Both the position numbers and the translations under genes were made by a program. 64,000 nt of DNA from Bradyrhizobium sp. ORS 285 (GTDB taxonomy: Bacteria; Pseudomonadota; Alphaproteobacteria; Rhizobiales; Xanthobacteraceae): positions 3,555,001 to 3,619,000 of the forward strand of contig NZ_LT859959.1 in NCBI RefSeq assembly GCF_900176205.1, written 5' to 3'. Under the pieces are notes generated by a model. It did no database searches. It saw only the letters and a list, made by a program, of their open reading frames with translations, and was not told the origin of the DNA. Positions within the stretch are counted from its first letter, which is position 1. Every line of letters starts with the position of its first letter. Of this stretch, positions 7,208 to 15,281 are shown piece by piece.

Positions 7208-8997
7208 GCTGACACCTCGGACGAATTCTGGGCCTCGGCGAGCTGGCGTAGCGCGTCGCCATCGTGCCTGCGGGCAAACGACAGAAACGGCTCATCGGGC
7301 GAGGCGCGATGGGCGAGATAGGCCTTGAGCAGCTTCTCGACGGTCCCAGGCGCGTCCGCAGCCTTCAGGTCGCGATACACCTCGCGGCCGATATCGGCCT
7401 GCGGGCCGAAGCCGCCGCCGGCGAACAGATGATAGCCCTCGACGGTGTCGTCGCCGTCGCCGACCGGCACCTTGGCTGCGATCATGCCGATGTCGCTGAT
7501 GTAGTGCTGGGCGCAGGAGTGATGACAGCCGGTGAGATGGATGTTCAGCGGGGTATCGAGCTCCACCCTGCTCTCGCACCAATCGGCGATCTCAGCCGCG
7601 TGCTTCTTGGTATTTGCTGCCGCGAACTTGCAGCCAGCATTGCCGGTGCAGGCGATCAGTCCGGCCCGGATGTGCGATGCCTGTGTCGAGAGCCCGATCT
7701 GCTCGATCGCGGCGCAGGCCATAGCCACGTTCTCGTCGTGCACGCCGGGGATCAGCAGGTTCTGCCAGACCGTCAGCCGGATCTCGCCATCGCCGAGATT
7801 CGACGCGATCTTGGCCAGCGCGCGCATCTGATCGGTGGTGAGCTTGCCGAGCGGCAGCACCACGCCAATCCAGTTCAGACCGGCCTGCTTCTGCGCGTTG
7901 ACGCCGATATGCGCCATGCGATCCGCTTCGGGCCGCGGCTGCAACGCCTCGTCCGGCACGCGCGCTAGCTTGCGGCCGAGCCGTTCCTCGACGGCTTGCA
8001 TGAACTTGTCATGACCCATGCTGTCGAGCACGTATTTGAGACGCGCCTTGAGGCGATTGGTGCGATCGCCGGTCTCGATGAACAGCCGCACGATGGCATC
8101 GGCCACTTCGGTGGCGCGCTCCGGCTCGACGATGATGCCAGTCGGCTTGGCAAAATCCTTGTGGCCGGTGATGCCGCCGAGGCCGAGCCTGAACCACACG
8201 CCCGACGTCACGCCAAAACCGTCCTTCACCTCGACGGCGGAGAACGCGATGTCGTTGGTGTCTTCCAGTGCCGCGATGCGGCCGGCGCCGTCGAAGGCGA
8301 CGTTGAACTTGCGTGGCAGGCCGTACAGCGAGCGATCATTGAGGATATGGAAGTGCCACTCGCGCGCGTAAGGCCGCGTGTCCAAGAGCTCCTGCGGATC
8401 GATACCGGCGGTCGGCGTGCCCGTGACGTTGCGGATGTTGTCGGCGCCGGAGCCGCGCGCGGTGAGTCCGAGATCGGAGAGTCCTTCGAGCAGCATCACG
8501 GCATGCTTGGGCGGGATTTCACGAAGCTGCAGATTGGCGCGCGTCGTGACGTGGCTGTAAGGGCCGCAGAGCTGATCGGCGAGATCGGCGAGCCCGGCAA
8601 GCTGCCAATGCTTCATGATGCCGTTGGGGATGCGCAGCCGGCACATGTAGGAATCCTGCGCAGGCGCTACGTGAAACAGACCGTGATAGCGCCAGCGGAA
8701 ATTGTCGGCGGCCGACGGCGCGGCGTTGCTGCGGGCCTGCTCCTTCAGCCGCTCATAGGCATCGAACGGATGCAGCTCGCGCTTGATCTTCTCCTGGTCG
8801 GCGAGCTTGCGGCCCGACGCGAGAACCTTGTCCTGCGCCTTGATGTGGATGGCGTCGGGGCCGGTCGGCTCAGTCGCCGCTGTCGTCGTGCTCGCAGCGC
8901 CGCGGCTGGCGAGGGTCACCTTGAGGCCGGCAGCCAGCCCCTCGAGGTAGCGCTTCTGCTCGTCGTTGAAGTCGACAGACAAGTGTTCGATTTTCAT
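7204..8997 (-). CDS. nirA: Assimilatory nitrite/sulfite reductase family protein (siroheme, 4Fe-4S)
   Basis: A 597-residue ferredoxin-type nitrite/sulfite reductase. The two-fold repeated ferrodoxin-like and siroheme domains can be followed from FRWRYHGLFHVAP through YSHVTTRANLQLREIP to the second half. The cluster/siroheme ligands are C450 and C456 (CTGNAGC) and C491 and C495 (CHHSC), the family pattern C-x5-C ... C-x3-C. It reduces nitrite to ammonium with six electrons in the cytosol; sulfite is the alternative substrate of the family. The nitrite assignment rests on context: nasT-nasS directly upstream, a structured leader before the gene, and a dedicated reductase behind it. No nitrate reductase gene lies in the window. 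Confidence 0.88.
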   Translation of the reverse strand: MKIEHLSVDFNDEQKRYLEGLAAGLKVTLASRGAASTTTAATEPTGPDAIHIKAQDKVLASGRKLADQEKIKRELHPFDAYERLKEQARSNAAPSAADNFRWRYHGLFHVAPAQDSYMCRLRIPNGIMKHWQLAGLADLADQLCGPYSHVTTRANLQLREIPPKHAVMLLEGLSDLGLTARGSGADNIRNVTGTPTAGIDPQELLDTRPYAREWHFHILNDRSLYGLPRKFNVAFDGAGRIAALEDTNDIAFSAVEVKDGFGVTSGVWFRLGLGGITGHKDFAKPTGIIVEPERATEVADAIVRLFIETGDRTNRLKARLKYVLDSMGHDKFMQAVEERLGRKLARVPDEALQPRPEADRMAHIGVNAQKQAGLNWIGVVLPLGKLTTDQMRALAKIASNLGDGEIRLTVWQNLLIPGVHDENVAMACAAIEQIGLSTQASHIRAGLIACTGNAGCKFAAANTKKHAAEIADWCESRVELDTPLNIHLTGCHHSCAQHYISDIGMIAAKVPVGDGDDTVEGYHLFAGGGFGPQADIGREVYRDLKAADAPGTVEKLLKAYLAHRASPDEPFLSFARRHDGDALRQLAEAQNSSEVSA

Positions 8998-9031
8998 GAT
9001 GGCGCACGAAGCTCCAGCGGCCAGGGGATGG

Positions 9032-9068
9032 CGTTCGGGGATGGGATGAGGATCGCGTCGCCCGAACG
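9032..9068 (-). terminator. Possible attenuator hairpin in the nirA leader
   Basis: Perfect 8-bp arms (9061-9068 with 9032-9039, CGTTCGGG/CCCGAACG) enclose a 21-nt loop, about 35 nt before the nirA ATG. Its place downstream of the putative NasT-binding hairpin is where a leader terminator would be expected. There is no U-run after it, so termination, if any, may need Rho or may be replaced by a block on translation. Confidence 0.35.
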
Positions 9069-9112
9069 GCCAGCCTTGGTGTGTTCACCTTGGCGTCCTT
9101 CAGGAGAGCGAT

Positions 9113-9134
9113 CCGACCAGCTTCGTTGCTGCGG
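9113..9134 (-). promoter_or_regulatory. ANTAR-type RNA hairpin candidate
   Basis: On the minus strand the sequence CAGC-AACGAA-GCTG forms a 4-bp stem closing a hexanucleotide loop, extended outward by CCG/CGG. The loop has A at position 1 and G at position 4, the pattern recognised by ANTAR-domain antiterminators such as NasR, NasT and EutV. Known targets have two such hairpins in tandem; I could find only this one clear match here. Confidence 0.45.
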
Positions 9135-9190
9135 AAATCCGACACGGATTGCAGCCAGCGGCATCTGCGGCGGCTGACTGCACTGCAATA

Positions 9191-9206
9191 TTCAAGTTGC
9201 GTGCCA
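9191..9206 (-). promoter_or_regulatory. Sigma-54-like promoter for nirA
   Basis: Minus-strand TGGCACG-N4-TTGAA, preceded by C, matches the RpoN consensus (YTGGCACG-N4-TTGCW) at every position of the -24 element and differs only at one base of the -12 element (TTGA for TTGC). Transcription would start near 9180, exactly ahead of the first leader hairpin. RpoN/NtrC control of nitrite assimilation fits the pathway, but the altered -12 base could weaken it. No clear NtrC site was recognised upstream. Confidence 0.45.
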
Positions 9207-9353
9207 GCCGCGTAGCTTGAGAAATGTGTGGAAATTCAGAGAGCTGCCCGAATCGCTGAACTCGCGATCACAGCCTCAAGTCTCGAAATGCGAGCACTCC
9301 GCCCAAATTTTGATCGGCGGAGAGCGCTGCCCGAATTCTATTCGAAAGCGAGA

Positions 9354-10508
9354 TCAGGCCGTCCAGCGGCCGATCTTGAAGGCCTTGAGATGGCCCAGGA
9401 CGTCGTCGGCCGCGAAAGGTGGGCCGGCGAACGCCCCAATCGCGGCATTCTGGGCCTGCGCCTGGGTGCCAAGCGCAGCGTCATAGATGTCCGGCCGGAA
9501 CACGCCCATGGCGGTCGCCAGCGCCTCGCTGCTGAGCGGCGTCTGCCCCCAGCGGACCATCTGGGCATACAGCCATGCAGCCTGGATCTTCTCCGGCCGC
9601 CCTGCTCCCTCGCGGCCCACCAGCAAATAGCGCGGGCTTTCACGGAAGGTGCCATCGGGGGAGATCTTCAGCCGGCCGTCCAGCGTGCGCTTGAGCACCT
9701 CGGCATCGACGCCGATCCGCTCGGGCTGAGCCAGGATGCGTGCGGCGTCCTCGTGGTTCTGCTCGATGAAATCGGCGCCGCGTGCGCACGCCCGAACCAG
9801 GGCGGACAAGGCGTCGGGATTCTTGTCTGCCCAACTCTGCCTGACGGCCAGCACCTTTTCGGCGGCCCGCACCAGAACGTCGGAGACAAAGTGCAGGATG
9901 TGGCCGATGCCGAGGTCGACGGCGATCGAATTCCACGGCGCGCCCACGCAGAAGGCGTCGACGTGACCGTTGGCAATGCTCTCGACCATGTAGGGCGGCG
10001 GCAGCACCACCAGACGGACGTCCTCATCCGGATCGACGCCGCCCGCGGCCATCCAGAACCGGAGCTGGTAGTTGTGGGTCGAGAAAGGAAACGTCATGCC
10101 GAAGGTCAGCGGTTCGGCGCCGGCCTTGCGGCGGGCGGCGACGACGCGCGACAGCGCCAGCGCGGTCGCCATTGGATCGAACCGGTCGCCGTCGAGATGC
10201 GCCATCAGCTCGGCATGCAGCGCCGGCGTCACCGTGATCGCGTTGCCGTTCACGCCGAGACTGAACGGCGCCACGATCGGGACCTTGACGTGACCGATGC
10301 CAAGGCTGGAGGCGATCGCGACCGGCGCCAGCAGATGCGCCGCGTCGAACAGGCCGATGTTGAGCTTGTCGCGGACGTTGGACCACGAGACCTCGCGCAC
10401 CAACGTGACGTCTAGCCCCTCGGCGGCCGTGAAACCCTTGTCGACGGCAACGATCAGCGCCGCTGCATCGACCAGCGGAATGAAGCCAATGCGAAGCGAG
10501 CCGGTCAT
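9354..10508 (-). CDS. nasS: NasS-type nitrate/nitrite sensor (NrtA-like, cytosolic)
   Basis: A 384-residue member of the NrtA/CmpA periplasmic binding protein family. It starts directly with MTGSLRIGFIPLVDAAALIVA, without a signal peptide, which separates the cytosolic sensor NasS from transport proteins. Family blocks include GFTAAEGLDVTLVREVSWSN, GLFDAAHLLAP and NYQLRFWMAAGG. NasS binds nitrate or nitrite and, when empty, holds the antiterminator NasT. Its start overlaps the nasT stop by 4 bases (ATGA), consistent with a stoichiometric pair. It is followed by the nirA leader. Confidence 0.88.
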   Translation of the reverse strand: MTGSLRIGFIPLVDAAALIVAVDKGFTAAEGLDVTLVREVSWSNVRDKLNIGLFDAAHLLAPVAIASSLGIGHVKVPIVAPFSLGVNGNAITVTPALHAELMAHLDGDRFDPMATALALSRVVAARRKAGAEPLTFGMTFPFSTHNYQLRFWMAAGGVDPDEDVRLVVLPPPYMVESIANGHVDAFCVGAPWNSIAVDLGIGHILHFVSDVLVRAAEKVLAVRQSWADKNPDALSALVRACARGADFIEQNHEDAARILAQPERIGVDAEVLKRTLDGRLKISPDGTFRESPRYLLVGREGAGRPEKIQAAWLYAQMVRWGQTPLSSEALATAMGVFRPDIYDAALGTQAQAQNAAIGAFAGPPFAADDVLGHLKAFKIGRWTA

Positions 10509-11095
10509 TTCAGCATCTCCGAGGCGGTCAGGATCGATTGCGCGATCTCACCGATCTTCTTCTTCTCACGCATCGCCGTGGAGCGCAGCAGAACGTAGGC
10601 TTCCTCTTCGGTGAAGCCCTTCATCTTCATCAGGATGCCCTTGGCGCGGTCGATCACCTTGCGATCCTCGAGCGCCGACTTCGTGCGCTCCAGCTCGTCC
10701 TGCAGCTTGGAGAAGGCATTGAAGCGGGAGATGCAGAGGTCGAGGATCGGCTTGATGCGCTCCTTCTTCAGGCCGTCGACGATGTAGGCGGACACGCCCG
10801 CCTCCACCGAGGCCTGGATCGACGCTGCATCGCTCTGGTCGACGAACATCGCGATCGGCCGCCGGACCGCCCTGCTCACCTGAAACATCTGCTCGAGCAC
10901 GTCGCGGCTCGGGTTCTCCAGGTCGATGACGATGACATCCGGGTCCAGGGCATAGATCCGCGCCAGCAGACCCTGCATTTCACTGACATGCACGACGCCG
11001 CTGAAACCAGCTTCCCGCAGGCCCTCCTCGAGGATGGCGGCGCGGATCGGGCTTTCGTCGACGATCACGATTTTAGGCGACTGCTCGGCGCTCAT
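10505..11095 (-). CDS. nasT: NasT, response-regulator-like ANTAR antiterminator
   Basis: A 196-residue protein with a receiver-like N-terminal domain (KIVIVDESPIRAAILEEGL, residues about 9-125) and a C-terminal ANTAR RNA-binding helix bundle (from about 130: SKLQDELERTKSALEDRKVIDRAKG, split here as the coiled-coil and ANTAR core ILMKMKGFTEEEAYVLLRS). ANTAR proteins bind paired hexaloop hairpins in leader RNAs and prevent termination. NasT is set free from NasS by nitrate or nitrite and then allows nas/nir transcription. The gene is first in a nasT-nasS pair upstream of nirA, and divergent from rimO. Confidence 0.92.
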   Translation of the reverse strand: MSAEQSPKIVIVDESPIRAAILEEGLREAGFSGVVHVSEMQGLLARIYALDPDVIVIDLENPSRDVLEQMFQVSRAVRRPIAMFVDQSDAASIQASVEAGVSAYIVDGLKKERIKPILDLCISRFNAFSKLQDELERTKSALEDRKVIDRAKGILMKMKGFTEEEAYVLLRSTAMREKKKIGEIAQSILTASEMLK

Positions 11096-11207
11096 CGTTC
11101 ACCAGTTGTCCGAGCCGGTATCCATAGCATGGACGCGACCGGCTTAAAGCCTTGTCTTTCTGAGCAATTCGGACTAGCTGACGCGTATCTCATCAGGCAG
11201 TTCCAAC

Positions 11208-12533
11208 ATGCAGCAGGGTTCCGCGCCCAAGATCAGCTTTGTTTCGCTCGGGTGTCCGAAGGCGCTGGTTGATTCCGAGCGCATTATCACGCGGCTGCGC
11301 GCCGAGGGCTACGAGCTCGCCCGCAAGCATGACGGCGCCGATCTCGTCATCGTCAACACCTGCGGCTTCCTCGATAGCGCCAAGCAGGAGTCGTTGTCGG
11401 CGATCGGCTCGGCCATGGCCGAGAACGGCAAGGTCATCGTCACCGGCTGCATGGGCGCCGAGCCGGAACAGATCGAGCAGGCCTATCCCGGCGTGCTCTC
11501 GATCACCGGTCCGCAGCAGTACGAGAGCGTGCTGGACGCGGTCCACCGGGCGTCGCCGCCGGTGCACAATCCGCATTTGGATCTCGTTCCTCCCCAGGGC
11601 ATCAAGCTCACGCCCCGCCACTACGCCTATCTGAAGATTTCGGAGGGTTGCAATAACAGGTGCAGCTTCTGCATCATTCCGAAGCTGCGTGGCGATCTGG
11701 TGTCGCGGCCGGCCGCCGACGTGCTGCGCGAGGCCGAACGGCTGGTCGCGGCCGGCGTCAAGGAACTGCTCGTCATCTCGCAGGACACCTCCGCCTATGG
11801 GCTGGACATCAAATACGCCGAAAGCCCGTGGAAGGAGCGCAACGTCCGCGCCCGCTTCCTCGATCTGGCCCGCGAACTCGGCGAGCTCGGGGCGTGGGTC
11901 CGGCTGCATTACGTCTACCCGTATCCGCATGTCGACGAGGTCATCGGCCTCATGGCCGAGGGCAAGGTGCTGCCCTACCTGGACATCCCGTTCCAGCATG
12001 CCAGCCCGAACGTGCTGAAGGCGATGCGGCGCCCCGCGGCGCAGGACAAGACGCTGGACCGTATCAAGGGCTGGCGCGCGGTGTGTCCGGATCTGGCCCT
12101 CCGCTCGACCTTCATCGTCGGCTTCCCCGGCGAGACCGACGAGGACTTCGCCTATTTGCTGGACTGGCTCGATGAGGCCGAGATCGACCGGCTCGGCTGC
12201 TTCAAATACGAGCCCGTGGCCGGCGCGACGTCCAATGCCCTGCCCGGCCAGGTGCCGGACGAGATCAAGCAGGAGCGCTGGAACGCTCTGATGGCGCGTC
12301 AGCAGAAGATTTCGGCACGTCGGCTGAAGCGCAAGGTTGGAACGCGCCAGCAGGTCATCATCGATGAAGTCGGGCCGACCGTCGCCAAGGGGCGCACCAA
12401 GGCGGATGCGCCGGAGATCGACGGAGCGGTCTATATCTCCAGCCGCCGCCCGTTGCGGGTCGGCGAAATCGTCACGGCCAAGATCGAGCGCGCCGACGAA
12501 TACGATCTGCACGGCTCGGTGGCCGGGTTCTGA
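11208..12533 (+). CDS. rimO: Ribosomal protein S12 methylthiotransferase
   Basis: A 441-residue RimO. The N-terminal UPF0004 domain has its three cluster cysteines C16 ([12 protein letters not shown]), C52 (NTCGF) and C81 (TGCMG). The radical SAM motif C148-x3-C152-x2-C155 lies in [18 protein letters not shown], followed by [14 protein letters not shown]. The C-terminal TRAM domain starts around residue 370. RimO adds a methylthio group to Asp89 of ribosomal protein S12, using two 4Fe-4S clusters. Motif details ([19 protein letters not shown]) separate it from MiaB. It reads away from nasT and ends 12 bp before a convergent DUF2336 gene. Confidence 0.96.
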   Translation: MQQGSAPKISFVSLGCPKALVDSERIITRLRAEGYELARKHDGADLVIVNTCGFLDSAKQESLSAIGSAMAENGKVIVTGCMGAEPEQIEQAYPGVLSITGPQQYESVLDAVHRASPPVHNPHLDLVPPQGIKLTPRHYAYLKISEGCNNRCSFCIIPKLRGDLVSRPAADVLREAERLVAAGVKELLVISQDTSAYGLDIKYAESPWKERNVRARFLDLARELGELGAWVRLHYVYPYPHVDEVIGLMAEGKVLPYLDIPFQHASPNVLKAMRRPAAQDKTLDRIKGWRAVCPDLALRSTFIVGFPGETDEDFAYLLDWLDEAEIDRLGCFKYEPVAGATSNALPGQVPDEIKQERWNALMARQQKISARRLKRKVGTRQQVIIDEVGPTVAKGRTKADAPEIDGAVYISSRRPLRVGEIVTAKIERADEYDLHGSVAGF

Positions 12534-12545
12534 CGGACCTGCGGA

Positions 12546-13670
12546 TCAGTTCGCGTTCGTGGAGCCCGCTCGGACGTTCCACAGCTTCAGCAGCCGTCCG
12601 GCCTCGTCCAGCGTCAGCTCGAGATATTTGGTCTTGAGTTTGATCAGCTCCTCGGGCTTCGTCGCGCCCGAAACGAAGCGGCTGTCGAGAATCGCGGCCA
12701 CAGTGCTCCAGCTCAGCCCGGCGACCTTGCAGGGAACGAGAATGCCGTCGCTGCGTAAGCTCTGCATCAAGGGCCGCACCAGCTCGATGCTGCATTTCGC
12801 AAGCTCCGCGATGGCCGCGATGGTTTCGGCGTAGCGGCGCTGGCGGGCGAAATCGAGCAGCATGGCCTCGTTGAGCTTGCCGGTCTGCTTCAACTGCGCG
12901 ACCGACGCCTTGGCACCGCCGAAGTCGCGCGACCGCGACATGCCGCGCTCGGCATCCGTCGTCGCCGCTGCAATCGCGCTACGGATTTCCTCGTAGAGAT
13001 GCGGCGGGGCGGAGGCGAGCAGTCTGGCTTTCACCGCCTCGGACGCGCCCTGCAGCAGCGTGCGGCGCAGCGGCGACGGCAGGTCGGCACGAATGCCGGT
13101 CGCAATGGCCAGTTCGGGATCGCCGAGAGCCTGAGACAGGATGATCGAGAAGCCCGCCGCAGAGATCCGGGCGCCGGGATTCTTCATCAGCTTGCGGCTG
13201 ACGCTCGGAAACCGACGGACCAGCAGCGCGTCGGTCACGACTTCCTGCAGCCACCAGCGGCCGGCGACCGCGATCAGGTGCTGCTCGCCTCTCGTATTGG
13301 CGATGTCGATCAGATCTTCGGTCGTGAGCCGCGGCGATTCGGAGAGCACCGGTCCGGCGACGGCGATGTCGTCGTGGTTGGCAAGACGCCGGATCACGGC
13401 CACCGGGGTCTGCGGGACAGGCGCCAGCTGAGCGCTCAGTTCGGCAAGCGCGATCCGGGCGCCGGCATCGGCCAGCGCGCGCAGCTCGATCGTGTTGACG
13501 AGGCGCTCGAACACGTCGGCGAACAGGGCGTATTGCTCGACATCCAGGCTGCGGGCCTGGGCGATGAACAGGGACGCGACGCGCTCAGCGACGCCGGAGC
13601 AGCGTTCGGCTGAGCCGGTGGCAATCGCCGCCTGGACCTCGTCGGCGATCGTGAGATGGGGATCAGACAT
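12546..13670 (-). CDS. DUF2336 domain protein
   Basis: A 374-residue all-helical protein of the DUF2336 family, which is common in Bradyrhizobium and other alphaproteobacteria. The family region runs over most of the chain, from about VERVASLFIA-like helices near residue 28 through RRLANHDDIAVAGPVL and LTTEDLIDIANTRG (a pattern that looks HEAT-like) to the repeat of helices ending near LRSDGILVPCKVAGLSW. No signal peptide or membrane span, so probably cytosolic. Function is not known. Its promoter region is back-to-back with the leader of the argD gene. Confidence 0.85.
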   Translation of the reverse strand: MSDPHLTIADEVQAAIATGSAERCSGVAERVASLFIAQARSLDVEQYALFADVFERLVNTIELRALADAGARIALAELSAQLAPVPQTPVAVIRRLANHDDIAVAGPVLSESPRLTTEDLIDIANTRGEQHLIAVAGRWWLQEVVTDALLVRRFPSVSRKLMKNPGARISAAGFSIILSQALGDPELAIATGIRADLPSPLRRTLLQGASEAVKARLLASAPPHLYEEIRSAIAAATTDAERGMSRSRDFGGAKASVAQLKQTGKLNEAMLLDFARQRRYAETIAAIAELAKCSIELVRPLMQSLRSDGILVPCKVAGLSWSTVAAILDSRFVSGATKPEELIKLKTKYLELTLDEAGRLLKLWNVRAGSTNAN

Positions 13671-13821
13671 CGCTCGTCCTGAGCGCTTGCAATTTCAAGC
13701 TCGCCAGCACGGTAAATGTTGCCGCTAAACGTTTGGTAAAATTTGAACTAAAGAGTTCTGAGCTAGGCGCCCTCACGGGGTCTACCGGGGGCCGGCGGCC
13801 GGACCGCGATCACGGCCGCTC

Positions 13822-13851
13822 TTGACACGTCTGGCGATCTGCCTGTATGGC
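13822..13851 (+). promoter_or_regulatory. Sigma-70-like promoter driving a leaderless Arg-rich ORF
   Basis: A perfect -35 TTGACA (13822-13827), an 18-bp spacer and TATGGC (13846-13851) as -10, preceded by TG (extended -10-like). The predicted transcription start (about 13857-13859) coincides with the ATG of the leader ORF, so the mRNA would start at or almost at the start codon. This layout resembles the leaderless leader-peptide mRNAs known for trpL in rhizobia. Confidence 0.5.
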
Positions 13852-13858
13852 CCGCCGC

Positions 13859-13951
13859 ATGATCTTCAACCGGACCAACCGCCGCGCCGCCGTTTGCCGT
13901 CGTCACCGCCGTGACGATGCCGGGGCGCGCCATGTCCGAAAACGTTGCTGA
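13859..13951 (+). CDS. Putative arginine-rich leader peptide (30 aa)
   Basis: An ORF of 30 codons that starts MIFNRTNRRAAV and carries ten arginine codons, with the densest part around residues 14-18 (R14, R15, R17, R18) and further ones at 24, 27 and 29. Its stop (13949-13951) lies inside a stem-loop and 29 bases before an intrinsic terminator; the argD-type gene follows. No Shine-Dalgarno is present, consistent with a leaderless transcript. The composition, position and hairpins are those of a transcription-attenuation leader peptide sensing charged tRNA-Arg. The peptide itself need have no other function. Chance Arg richness in GC-rich DNA is the main alternative. Confidence 0.6.
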   Translation: MIFNRTNRRAAVCRRHRRDDAGARHVRKRC

Positions 13952-13990
13952 TCGGTCCAACTCATCAGCATCGGGTTTTCGAGAAGGCCG
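13937..13990 (+). promoter_or_regulatory. Attenuator stem-loop and antiterminator region
   Basis: Two nested perfect stems, CGAAAAC/GTTTTCG (13937-13943 with 13975-13981) and TGCTGAT/ATCAGCA (13946-13952 with 13964-13970), form a hairpin over the last leader codons and the stop codon. Its 11-nt loop (13953-13963) can instead pair with the first ten bases of the terminator stem (13981-13990): CGGTC with GGCCG and CTC with GAG. This is the mutually exclusive pairing needed in an attenuator. Confidence 0.55.
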
Positions 13991-14020
13991 CTCCCGCAAG
14001 GAGCGGCCTTCTCGCTTTTC
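13981..14020 (+). terminator. Strong intrinsic terminator before argD (attenuator terminator)
   Basis: A perfect 14-bp GC-rich stem (13981-13994 with 14000-14013) closed by a CGCAA loop and followed by GCTTTTC. It ends 37 bases before the ATG of the downstream aminotransferase gene, so it can only make sense as an attenuator or as the terminator of the short leader transcript. Confidence 0.8.
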
Positions 14021-14056
14021 GGCCGTCGTTTTCCCACTGAGCATAGGAGATTGAAC

Positions 14057-15253
14057 ATGCTGACCGCCCCGCATCCGTATGACGCTCTGATGGAGATCAC
14101 GGCGCGTCCGCGCACTGTCTTCGTGCAGGGCAAGGGCTCATGGCTGTGGGACGACAGCGGCAAGCGCTATCTCGACTTCATCCAGGGTTGGGCGGTGAAC
14201 GCGCTCGGCCACGCGCCGCCCGAGCTTGCCAAGGCGCTGGCTGATCAGGCCACGCGGCTGATCACGCCGAGCCCGGCCTATTTCAACGACACCAGCCTGC
14301 AACTGGCCAAGACGCTCACCGAGCGCTCCTGCTTCGATCAGGTGTTCTTCACCAACTCTGGTGCCGAAGCCAACGAAGGCGCCATCAAGCTGGCGCGCAA
14401 ATACGGCGCGTTGCGCAAGAACGGCGCTTATGAGATCATCACCTTCGAAGGCGGCTTCCACGGCCGCACGCTGGCGACGATGTCGGCGTCAGGCAAGAAG
14501 GCGTTCGAGCCGCTGTTCGAGCCGAAGGTGCCGGGCTTTCCCAAGGCGCGCCTGAACGACATTGCCTCGGTCGAGGCGCTGATCTCCGGCAAGACGGTCG
14601 CGATCATGCTGGAGCCGATCCAGGGTGAGGCCGGCGTCTGGCCCGCGACGGACAAGTTCATGCAGCAATTGCAGACGCTCACGACCCAGCATGGGCTGCT
14701 GCTGATCGTCGACGAGATCCAGACCGGCATGGGACGGACCGGCAAGCTGTTCGGCTATGAGCATTCCGACGTCCTCCCGGACATCATGACGCTCGGCAAG
14801 GGCATCGGCGGTGGCGTGCCGCTCGGGGCTCTTCTCGCGACCGATGAAGCGTCCTGCTTCGAGCATGGCGACCAGGGCGGCACGTTCAATGGCAATCCGC
14901 TGATGTGTGCTGCGGGGCTCGCCATGCTCGACGTGATCGAGAAGCCGGAGTTTCTCAAGGCCGTCGCCGACAACGGCCTTTATCTCGAAAGCGAGCTGCA
15001 ACGCATCTCGGCGCGGCATGGCCTCGGCGAAGTCCGCGGCCGCGGCCTGTTGCTGGCGCTCGATGTGGTCAGGCCGATCGCGCCGTCGCTCGTTGCTCAC
15101 GCCTTCGAGCTCGGCCTGCTTCTGAACGCGCCGCGTCCGGATACGCTGCGCTTCATGCCTGCGCTGAACGTCACGCGCGACGAGATCGCCGCGATGATCG
15201 ACATGCTCGACGGCATCCTGACCAAGGCCGGCGTAGCGCGCTGCGTAGCCTAG
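14057..15253 (+). CDS. argD: Acetylornithine aminotransferase family protein
   Basis: A 398-residue class III PLP aminotransferase. The ATG at 14057 has AGGAGA close upstream; a TTG two codons earlier is less likely. Marks: [21 protein letters not shown] (PLP phosphate region), [30 protein letters not shown] (D219 with the cofactor) and the Schiff-base lysine K248 in [14 protein letters not shown]. ArgD makes N-acetylornithine in arginine biosynthesis and can also serve in lysine synthesis. No argF follows; the next gene is on the other strand. The Arg-rich leader and terminator upstream argue for an arginine role. Relatives acting on other omega-amino acids are the alternative. Confidence 0.88.
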   Translation: MLTAPHPYDALMEITARPRTVFVQGKGSWLWDDSGKRYLDFIQGWAVNALGHAPPELAKALADQATRLITPSPAYFNDTSLQLAKTLTERSCFDQVFFTNSGAEANEGAIKLARKYGALRKNGAYEIITFEGGFHGRTLATMSASGKKAFEPLFEPKVPGFPKARLNDIASVEALISGKTVAIMLEPIQGEAGVWPATDKFMQQLQTLTTQHGLLLIVDEIQTGMGRTGKLFGYEHSDVLPDIMTLGKGIGGGVPLGALLATDEASCFEHGDQGGTFNGNPLMCAAGLAMLDVIEKPEFLKAVADNGLYLESELQRISARHGLGEVRGRGLLLALDVVRPIAPSLVAHAFELGLLLNAPRPDTLRFMPALNVTRDEIAAMIDMLDGILTKAGVARCVA

Positions 15254-15281
15254 CGGCTTGGACGCGACGGCCGGTACGCGA

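Larger units (their letters stand above)
8998..9353 (-). promoter_or_regulatory. Non-coding leader/promoter region of nirA (NasT target candidate)
   Basis: A 356-base gap between nasS and nirA. In transcript order it holds a sigma-54-like promoter (9206-9191), two small hairpins at its predicted start (9176-9152, stem CAGCC/GGCTG; 9150-9136, stem AATCCG/CGGATT), a hairpin with an ANTAR-type hexaloop (9134-9113), a hairpin at about 9093-9072 (GCC and GGTG arms, split by an AA/AA internal loop) and a long-looped hairpin (9068-9032). Known nas leaders of this kind carry terminator structures that NasT overrides when nitrate or nitrite releases it from NasS. No poly-U tract follows the last stem, so a simple intrinsic terminator is not proven. 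Confidence 0.6.

Noticed and set aside
5480..7321. 613-codon ORF on the plus strand
   Set aside because: Antisense to the flavoprotein gene over its whole length; Arg-rich and domain-free.
8870..9145. Short ORF of 91 codons across the nirA leader
   Set aside because: It overlaps the nirA start in another frame, has no ribosome site, and its sequence follows from the structured leader. Kept only as leader RNA.
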